This document shows positions 9,912 to 16,567 of a stretch of DNA of 40,013 nucleotides, one piece after another. This stretch comes from an uncultured OM182 clade bacterium. Its GTDB lineage: Bacteria; Pseudomonadota; Gammaproteobacteria; Pseudomonadales; Azotimanducaceae. The notes below the pieces were generated by a model that ran no database searches, had not been told where the DNA came from, and saw nothing but the letters and a program-made list of their open reading frames with translations. The DNA lies in NCBI GenBank assembly GCA_905182025.1, contig CAJJAA010000047.1, forward strand, positions 1-40,013. The letters run 5' to 3'. Within the stretch, counting starts at the first letter, position 1; each line of letters begins with the position of its first letter. Both the position numbers and the translations under genes were made by a program.

Positions 9912-11753
9912 TTAATACATCAAAGTAATATTGGCTAAGACCGAATAAGGCGTTTTCGCCTCATTGCCATATAGATCGTCGAAGCCGTCGGCACCTAACA
10001 AGCCCGCCGCGGATAATCGTACAACAACATTTTGCGACATAAATGGCCGCCAGATAGCTGATACAGATATGTCATGACCTAATGCGTCGTCAATAGGTCC
10101 TTGTTGCCGCACAGCCTCAAGCACTTCTGTACTATCAAACATCAGATAGTTCCAATTAAATGAGAGACGCAATTGAGGTAACACATCGGCATCTGCACCG
10201 ACACCCAGTAGGAAAATACCCGGGTTAATGAAGTTAGATTGACCTTGTTCTTTACTGGGCCGAAGTGAAGGCAAAATGCCATTTCTACCCATTAATGCCA
10301 CACCACCACCGCCAATAAGCGGTACGTTTTGACGAATCATGAAGCTGGTATCTGCGCCGGCAAACTGAGGGTTTTCAAATATCGCATCAAAACCATTCGC
10401 CTCATCATCAAACGGATCATCGTCGCCCGATGCGTATAGGAACGACAGCTTTGGACGGAACCAATCAAAGTCCATTGAACCTTCTATCGCGAAGAAATAG
10501 GCATCGATTTTTTCTTCTTCAGATTTAAAGCGCGCACTCGTTTGTTCACCATAAGCGTAGTAGAAAGACGTCGTTAGATTGAGTCGATCAATGTGACCGT
10601 CGCCGCTATAACCGAAATAGGTTACATCGTAATCACGTGCAAAACGCTCTTCAAACAATGAGGAAGGTCTGATAATAAAACCGTTCTTATCGTATGCGAT
10701 CTCACCTTTTTCACGATTTCTATTGTGGGTAACTGAAAACTGAGAGATGAAGCCTTTTTTAAACAAGTCTTGCCAAAATAGATTCGCAGTAAAAACATCG
10801 TCATCTCTGATCGATTGTGTGACGTCATTCAGGCCACTATTTGTATCCTTCTCAAGACGCCTAAACCAAGCTAGATTGTATTGAAAAATATTGTTGTCAC
10901 GTGTTCCAAAGAGTCGCACGCCGAGCTGCGAGTCTTGAAACAAAAAGCCACGAAAGTCAGATGAAAATGGCTGAATACCAACACGAAGACTGTCAAAGTC
11001 GTAACGGTCCGACACATTGCGCAAATGTTTATCAACAAACAACGCTTGAATACCAACAAACGAATCTGTTCGTTTCCTGCCTGAACGACCGCCTTTATCA
11101 GGGTCTACATTCAAAATACCTTTCTCATCTGCATGCACCTGATTGATATTAAAGACAGGCGTAAAACGTATCTCCCAATCCGGTGGGCGATAGATTGTGT
11201 CGCCCTTATAAAATACATTTTCGATGATCAAATTCTCAGCAAGAATAAGGGTTTCACCTGAACCAATCGTGTCCAAGCTTCCGCTTCTTGTAGTCGTCGC
11301 AGTACCGACGGGGATTGGAAAACGTCTTGGCTCAACAATCGTGTCACTGATCGCGATGACGCTGTAAAACCAATCATTACCCCATACAGGCATGTCGCCT
11401 TTGAGCGGGTTGTGTCCGTTGTAAGGGTCCCAGAGATTGGTCTCAATACCGATAGCCTCGACGATTCGCCAACGGTCAGGAACGGGCGGGCCCAAGTCAA
11501 CCTTGTCAAACCAAGGCTCTATACCTAAATCAGAAATCGTTTCACACTTGGGTAATTTATATTTATCAACACGACCATTGCTGCCAGAGTCACTGCCTGG
11601 TCTGCGTCTATTGGACTGCTGTCCTGAATCACAATAGGTGTCGGCCGGCTCAAAACCATCGTCAGCGGCCGTTAACTCCGATTCTACCAGCGCGCCAACG
11701 GCGACTAGCGCCAGAGCTGAAGTTCTTATTAGCCCAACGAATCTAGATACCAT
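9912..11753 (-). CDS. Outer-membrane beta-barrel protein, probable porin partner of the multiheme cytochromes
   Basis: About 613 residues. The start at ATG 11753 is chosen because GAGG stands 6 nt upstream and the ATG overlaps the end of the preceding HbpS-like frame; the frame itself is open from a TTG at 11780. A signal peptide follows (VGLIRTSALALVAVGAL). The body alternates hydrophobic and polar residues in amphipathic strands rich in aromatics (for example LNLTTSFYYAYGEQ, FDWFRPKLSFLYASGDD, LRLSFNWNYLMFDS). It ends in YSVLANITLMY, a typical aromatic C-terminal barrel signature. Two cysteines occur in the mature N-terminal region, but no CXXCH, so it is not itself a cytochrome. Its place between a lipoprotein and decaheme genes recalls MtrB/PioB-type conduits, where a barrel sheathes a multiheme protein. 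I see no clear sequence match to MtrB, so this role is inferred from context. Confidence 0.75.
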   Translation of the reverse strand: MVSRFVGLIRTSALALVAVGALVESELTAADDGFEPADTYCDSGQQSNRRRPGSDSGSNGRVDKYKLPKCETISDLGIEPWFDKVDLGPPVPDRWRIVEAIGIETNLWDPYNGHNPLKGDMPVWGNDWFYSVIAISDTIVEPRRFPIPVGTATTTRSGSLDTIGSGETLILAENLIIENVFYKGDTIYRPPDWEIRFTPVFNINQVHADEKGILNVDPDKGGRSGRKRTDSFVGIQALFVDKHLRNVSDRYDFDSLRVGIQPFSSDFRGFLFQDSQLGVRLFGTRDNNIFQYNLAWFRRLEKDTNSGLNDVTQSIRDDDVFTANLFWQDLFKKGFISQFSVTHNRNREKGEIAYDKNGFIIRPSSLFEERFARDYDVTYFGYSGDGHIDRLNLTTSFYYAYGEQTSARFKSEEEKIDAYFFAIEGSMDFDWFRPKLSFLYASGDDDPFDDEANGFDAIFENPQFAGADTSFMIRQNVPLIGGGGVALMGRNGILPSLRPSKEQGQSNFINPGIFLLGVGADADVLPQLRLSFNWNYLMFDSTEVLEAVRQQGPIDDALGHDISVSAIWRPFMSQNVVVRLSAAGLLGADGFDDLYGNEAKTPYSVLANITLMY

Positions 11754-13347
11754 TGCACACCTCGGTATCGTTATTATCAATGAACGGAGTTTGAGGACAA
11801 TTCACGTAACGCAGCCGCGAGCTCTGTCCGGGTATTTGAAGAGTATCAGCACGAATTTCAGGTGGTGCATTATGAATGCCCGTGTTCAGCCTCAAGCCAG
11901 CGCGATGCAAACCAAGGAAAGAGATCATATCGTCCTGGTCGACACCATCGCCGGAAACGCCGATACCACCGACAAGAACATCACCACGATAAATGGGCAC
12001 ACTACCGGGAAAAATTTGGATACCGTTAGCTAGATTAGGTACCTGCCCTACCGTTTGAAACGGAACAGCTGGTGGTTGCGCAAGACCCGTGTTGCCAACG
12101 CAGTTTTGCTCAACATCAACGGACGTTATTCCGGCCACAAAAGCAACATGCTGAATAAGCGAGTTATAAACTAAATCGAGCTGCAAACCGACACTAAAAA
12201 CACTCCACTCGCCTTCAGGTTTGCTAAAGGGACCCGGCGGACCTGTTGTCGGCCCATCAGGATAATGCGGCCGAGAAAGGTTACCGCCAGCTCTGTCTGA
12301 AAAGGCAACAGGCGCACCGGTACTTTCGAGCGCGTCAGCATCGCCTAGAAACAGCTGCGCGTCGAGCGCATATCTGGAGAAGCTTGGCCGTGGTGTATCC
12401 AATAGCGTTAGATCACTATTTATGTATAACGTATCCGGAAAGCCTCGAAGGATTTCTGCAGGTGCACGGCCATCAGTCCGTCCAGTGCCAGAAAAGAAAG
12501 TAGCCGTTCGCGCTTTTTGCAAAGAAACATCTGCACCGAAGACAGGCCCGTCTCGTGTTCGACCCATACCTAAGATTGTGCCGTTGGTATCCACCACCGA
12601 CGCGGTAACACGAGCCTGCGTACCTGCAGGAACGCGAATTTGCGCTCTAGATTCGTTGGCAAGATTAATCGCTTCGTTCAAGATGATTTGCACTTCACTC
12701 GCCGTCAGCGCGTTTAGCGCATCACCAGATGGTGAATCAGCCGCGGCTGTTGCTGGATAGCGATTAACATTACTCTGATCAACAAAAACGAACGCATCAA
12801 GGCTGGCGCCATCAGAGTCAACAAAGACCGTGGCATCAGCCGGTCGAACACCCGAATTGGGTTGCCCAAAAGTTGTGCCCGCTTTCGTCTGCGAGGCACT
12901 ATTATAGTAACCAATGACGCTAACGTAGTTACCATCTGACGCTGCTATTGTGTCGGCAATGGGTTGTGCATCACTCAACGACGACAGTAACTCATCCACA
13001 AACGAATCGCTAAAACGTGCGGTTTTCCCCACTATCGTGATCTGATCAGCACGAATATCAAGCGGCGCAGCATATCCTCGCGTCGCAGACGTTGCGATCA
13101 ACTCATCGAAATCCGTGTCGAAATTTGTGATGATTTTATCCAAGCCATAAATGCCATCGGCGACAACACCCACACCACCCACTGCAACACCGTCGATGTA
13201 AAGTGGCAAGCCGCCCGGATCAGCTGACAAACCTAATGGCGCTCGATGCGGACCGACAGTGGACGCACCGCCCTTGATCTCGTTGGCTAAAATCACTGCA
13301 AGCCAACTGACTAAACTGCACCCCAAAGAGCGGCCCGGAAGGCACAT
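11743..13347 (-). CDS. C-terminal piece of a frameshifted HbpS/GlcG-like duplicated protein
   Basis: The frame is open from ATG 13347, but genuine coding in it begins near 13290 (ANEIKGGASTVGP...); the part before is out of frame. ADPGGLPLYIDGVAVGGVGVVADG is the hallmark of the HbpS/GlcG (DUF336, haem-degrading) family. A second copy further on reads IQIFPGSVPIYRGDVLVGGIGVSGDGVD, and DIRADQITI / EIRADTLQI is duplicated as well, so the protein has two tandem HbpS-like modules. A long insert in the second module (VFGADVSLQKARTATFF... to SVGLQLDLVYNSL) is characteristic of larger members. Known HbpS proteins bind heme or metal ions and act in sensing; a role here in heme handling or in cytochrome function is only a guess. 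The last codons overlap the porin start. Confidence 0.7.
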   Translation of the reverse strand: MCLPGRSLGCSLVSWLAVILANEIKGGASTVGPHRAPLGLSADPGGLPLYIDGVAVGGVGVVADGIYGLDKIITNFDTDFDELIATSATRGYAAPLDIRADQITIVGKTARFSDSFVDELLSSLSDAQPIADTIAASDGNYVSVIGYYNSASQTKAGTTFGQPNSGVRPADATVFVDSDGASLDAFVFVDQSNVNRYPATAAADSPSGDALNALTASEVQIILNEAINLANESRAQIRVPAGTQARVTASVVDTNGTILGMGRTRDGPVFGADVSLQKARTATFFSGTGRTDGRAPAEILRGFPDTLYINSDLTLLDTPRPSFSRYALDAQLFLGDADALESTGAPVAFSDRAGGNLSRPHYPDGPTTGPPGPFSKPEGEWSVFSVGLQLDLVYNSLIQHVAFVAGITSVDVEQNCVGNTGLAQPPAVPFQTVGQVPNLANGIQIFPGSVPIYRGDVLVGGIGVSGDGVDQDDMISFLGLHRAGLRLNTGIHNAPPEIRADTLQIPGQSSRLRYVNCPQTPFIDNNDTEVCNGI

Positions 13348-13500
13348 TACCTTCGCCGGGGTTGAAGTTTTCCTGGATTATCTGGCTCGCGGTCCTCGTC
13401 GTAAACGCGTTCTCCTGCGTTGACAGGTAGGCGCCGGTAATCGCTTTCGATATTGCCGCCATTGTCGACGGGATAACATTACTGAGGCCTTCTAGGCCAC
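13220..13500 (-). CDS. Middle piece of the frameshifted HbpS/GlcG-like protein
   Basis: About 70 codons in a third frame, coding only between roughly 13500 and 13290. It reads LEGLSNVIPSTMAAISKAI, then TGAYLSTQENAFTTRTASQ, IIQENFNPGEGNVPSG and PLFGVQFSQLACSDF. This is the conserved core of HbpS/DUF336 proteins, where an alanine-rich helix precedes the NAF.TRTA segment. It has no SD of its own and makes no sense as an independent gene. Beyond 13290 the frame drifts into QRDQGRCVHCRSA and stops at 13220. Confidence 0.7.
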
Positions 13501-13857
13501 GCCTGTAATCGGTGAGCCAATATCGTTGGTCGACGTAATCGTCACTGTCCCAGGCGCGCCAGTCATAGCAAAAACACCCAATACGTTGCCAACTCGGTCA
13601 ACCACAGCAATCGTCGATGGTAAATTTCTCGCCGAGGCTTCTGCAACGGCTTGACTGATGATTGTCTCTACATCTGTCGCTGCCAGAAAACAATTATCAC
13701 CGCAGGTTACAGGGTCTGCAGGGGTAGAGACTGTATTAGACGCAGCACTTTGTTCGGCAGCAACAGTGCTTCCACCGCCTCCTCCTCCGCCACAGGAAGC
13801 GAGAAAAAACGTACATGATAGTAATAGTAATCCAAGCTTACCTACCGATATTTTCAT
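13492..13857 (-). CDS. N-terminal lipoprotein piece of the frameshifted HbpS/GlcG-like protein
   Basis: The 121-codon frame opens with a lipoprotein signal. It has a hydrophobic stretch GLLLLSCTFFLASC ending in a lipobox (LASC, Cys about residue 21) followed by a glycine run. The protein is thus predicted to be lipid-anchored after export. The start of an HbpS-like module follows: DVETIISQAVAEASARNLPSTIAVVDRVGNVLGVFAMTG. At 13495-13500 the frame reads GTG-GCC-TAG. One additional G would continue it as GVGLEGLSNVIPS into the middle piece, so a base appears to be missing from a G run. The ATG at 13857 overlaps the stop of the FHA-decaheme gene as ATGA, fixing the start. Together the three pieces span 13857-11743, about 704 residues. 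Confidence 0.75.
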   Translation of the reverse strand: MKISVGKLGLLLLSCTFFLASCGGGGGGGSTVAAEQSAASNTVSTPADPVTCGDNCFLAATDVETIISQAVAEASARNLPSTIAVVDRVGNVLGVFAMTGAPGTVTITSTNDIGSPITGVA

Positions 13858-15641
13858 TCCTCTTTCACCATCTCATCGGTCGATCTGTCTAGGTCCAACA
13901 GTTTCTGAATCGAATCTCTATTTGCTGTTTCAATTAACGCACCCATAGGACGCTGATCTTCCAAATGGAATTCGTGACACGTGACACAATTGCTTTGAAG
14001 TAAATTGGTGCTATCTTCACCACCATGGCAATCACGACAGGAGGTTATATCTGGCATTAAAACATCACTTGATTCAGTCGAGTTCACCGCGTCATGACAT
14101 CCACTACACTGCATATTTTCATGGCTGCCGTGCGAGAATTCAGCTAATGGCATCCAATCTTCATTTAACTTAACCGGCTTCACTTCCCAAGGGACAGCAG
14201 AATCACCGCTCTTAGAAATCTCATGACAGATGGTGCACGTCTGCTTTTCAAACAAACTACTGGCGGCTTGAGCGACACGTGCATCGATATATGCGTTGGC
14301 TTGTTCGGTCATCGTCGCAGAACTATCGGCATTGGCATTCACAATCATGTCAGATATGACCTTCGGACGAGCAACCCGTCCTGGCCGCCTTGCTTCTCGG
14401 ACACTGGGTGACGCTATGCCACCTGCCTGTTTCGGTGCTTCAGCTTCGTTATCACCATTCAAGAACTGATAAGCGTAATATTCGCGTAAAGTGCGCATTA
14501 AGTCCGGCGGGGAACCGTGAGGCACGACCCTATCAGGTCGATCTAGATCAAACGTCAGTTGGTGACAGTCAGAACAATGTTGCTCCATCGTCACAGCTTT
14601 CATTTGCATACCGCCCTTCTCGGGCTCGTGACAGTCAGAGCAGCTCAGAATTTCAACACCCTGCATTCCATCAATACCTTCCTCAGACATGTGAACATCA
14701 TGAGGAAAAATAAGGTTGCTGTTTTCTTGTATCCCATCTGTCGAGAGAGCCACTCGCGTGTTTTGCCAACCCTCCGATGCTTCCCACTCGTGCATACTCA
14801 ACATAAATGACGGATGATCATCAAGAAAATCGGTCGCAGGTCTAAGTTCAGAGTCGAAACCTGCCTTATCCATATCACTGTGGCAACTCGTGCAGCCAGC
14901 CTGATCTGTGCGCGTAATACTGTCAGTTGCGCTATGTTCTTTGTGACAATCGGCACAATCATTGCCGATCTCATAATCGGTACCAAATATTTCAGTATCA
15001 AAGTGATGGTTCACTGACTGATGACAAGCGAGACAATCTTCATCCTTCGTCTGGGTGAATGCCTCCGTGTGACAAAGGGTACAATCATCCTCCATGAATG
15101 CATGAGTTTGATGAAGCTCACCCGTGAGCCATACTCCGTCGTCAGGCACTAAGGGAATGTCACGGATTTTATCCATGCCAACATACAAACCAACAGCTGG
15201 AATCACTAAGCCAATGCCAAGCAATAAAAGAAAGAGTGCCCAAGTAAGTTGACGGCGAGGCGCCTTGATTTGCTTTAAACCAGCAGGAAATCTACTTTTG
15301 AGTTCAGTTATCTGTTCTGAATCCAGTTCAACGTCGATCAAATAGTCAAAACCATTCTCGCCTGCTGATATTTTAAGCTTATGACCAGAAATTTCTACAA
15401 CATCGCCATCAATCAGGGATTGCTTCTTAGCCGTTTGACCATTGACAGCAAAGCTTTTTCCATCACTGACTGTCAGGATTAAATCTCTACCTGAGCTTGT
15501 AATTTTTGAATGTAAAAGGGGCAGAGACATGTCTGCAATCTGAATAGTTTGGTCAGTCCCTCGACCGATAGTAATGACATTACCATCAAACTCATGTTGA
15601 GCTTTGTCACGTGACTGCATGTAGCGAATAAGTAAGCGCAC
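13854..15641 (-). CDS. FHA-domain, membrane-anchored decaheme cytochrome c
   Basis: A 595-residue bitopic protein of unusual design. Residues 1-95 form a forkhead-associated (FHA) domain: GRG at 26-28, S39 and H44 in SLPLLHSKI, and VNG at 66-68 match the phosphothreonine-binding consensus. A basic stretch then leads into one membrane helix (about 132-154). The rest is exported and has ten CXXCH sites: CTLCH (187), CLACH (203), CADCH (229), CTSCH (250), CSDCH (334), CSDCH (356), CTICH (469), CSGCH (512), CRDCH (535) and CVTCH (552). FHA would sit in the cytoplasm and the hemes in the periplasm, so the protein could link phospho-signalling to electron flow. The start is GTG at 15641 with AAGGAA 7-8 nt upstream. 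It lies 23 bp after the cytochrome b gene, its likely electron donor. No Ser/Thr kinase gene is in the window. Confidence 0.9.
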   Translation of the reverse strand: MRLLIRYMQSRDKAQHEFDGNVITIGRGTDQTIQIADMSLPLLHSKITSSGRDLILTVSDGKSFAVNGQTAKKQSLIDGDVVEISGHKLKISAGENGFDYLIDVELDSEQITELKSRFPAGLKQIKAPRRQLTWALFLLLLGIGLVIPAVGLYVGMDKIRDIPLVPDDGVWLTGELHQTHAFMEDDCTLCHTEAFTQTKDEDCLACHQSVNHHFDTEIFGTDYEIGNDCADCHKEHSATDSITRTDQAGCTSCHSDMDKAGFDSELRPATDFLDDHPSFMLSMHEWEASEGWQNTRVALSTDGIQENSNLIFPHDVHMSEEGIDGMQGVEILSCSDCHEPEKGGMQMKAVTMEQHCSDCHQLTFDLDRPDRVVPHGSPPDLMRTLREYYAYQFLNGDNEAEAPKQAGGIASPSVREARRPGRVARPKVISDMIVNANADSSATMTEQANAYIDARVAQAASSLFEKQTCTICHEISKSGDSAVPWEVKPVKLNEDWMPLAEFSHGSHENMQCSGCHDAVNSTESSDVLMPDITSCRDCHGGEDSTNLLQSNCVTCHEFHLEDQRPMGALIETANRDSIQKLLDLDRSTDEMVKEE

Positions 15642-15664
15642 CGGTTTTCCTTAGCTTTTTGTAA

Positions 15665-16528
15665 CTACCAATAAATAAAAACAGATGCAATATGAGCTGC
15701 TAAAGCCGCAATAAGCCCAAAAGAGATGGGCACATGAAACGATAACCATATTTCCTGAATCGCACTGAGTCGTATGTCTGTGCGAATAACTCCTAACAAT
15801 TTCTGCCTAGCGCCATATTCTTTAACCAAACTGGCTAAATCTTTCGTTTCTTGCCCTCTGGCAAGCGTAAGCTTCTGAACGAGGTTTTCTACGACCACAT
15901 CCTGATTGTTATTGTTGACTATAATTCCGTCAATCATAACTTTTGATTTATCTCTACCAAGTAGTTGATCCAGGAATCCACCGCCAAATTCAGTCCTATC
16001 AATGGCGCTGTTTACCATGGCACCAATTTCTTCTGGTAAATCACTGACTAATTTCTTCAACTGTTGGTCGATACCCTGGATTTGCTCAAATATGTCATCG
16101 CGGGTTCTACTTTTCTTAACTTTGTTTCTTGCACTGGGATAAACCACATAGGCATAGACACCAAAAAAACCACTAAAGATCACCAAACACATGAGTGCAT
16201 ATGCCACAGTGTGGATGTTCCACCCGAACTGAAACCCTGTATGCAAGGTAGCGATAACTAATAAAGAGCTCCCTAAATAAACATGCGCACTCACCCACCC
16301 CTTGGTTGTCCCCCAACCGTTGGCAAAATTTCGTTTTCGTTTGCCAAGATAAAGGAGCCATAGAATCATCAATGCACCAATGGTCCCAAGGGTATAACCA
16401 TACCAAGTACCACCATTCGGCGATTGAACTGGATCATGCCATGCATAGATAATGATGCAGAGAACCATAAAAGCCAGCGAGACCCAAAAGTATCGACCTC
16501 CTTGGTGAGATACGAATGAAGTAGACAT
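15665..16528 (-). CDS. Putative di-heme b-type cytochrome, membrane electron-transfer subunit
   Basis: A 287-residue integral membrane protein. Helices lie at about 12-30, 43-61, 79-101, 106-130 and 262-286. A cytoplasmic or periplasmic helical insert (about 135-250) separates the fourth and last helices. Helix three has H82 and H96, and the last helix has H265 and H279. Both pairs are spaced by 13 residues, the arrangement expected for two b hemes stacked across the membrane. H106 and H31 are further candidates. I do not recognise a named family; it is reminiscent of the b-type subunits of quinone-linked oxidoreductases. SD AAGGAA precedes the ATG. Between the flavo-iron-sulfur protein and the FHA-decaheme protein, it could pass electrons across the inner membrane, possibly through quinone. 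Confidence 0.7.
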   Translation of the reverse strand: MSTSFVSHQGGRYFWVSLAFMVLCIIIYAWHDPVQSPNGGTWYGYTLGTIGALMILWLLYLGKRKRNFANGWGTTKGWVSAHVYLGSSLLVIATLHTGFQFGWNIHTVAYALMCLVIFSGFFGVYAYVVYPSARNKVKKSRTRDDIFEQIQGIDQQLKKLVSDLPEEIGAMVNSAIDRTEFGGGFLDQLLGRDKSKVMIDGIIVNNNNQDVVVENLVQKLTLARGQETKDLASLVKEYGARQKLLGVIRTDIRLSAIQEIWLSFHVPISFGLIAALAAHIASVFIYW

Positions 16529-16567
16529 CTTATTCCTTAACTCTTTTTCGCATTGTCATTTTCATTT

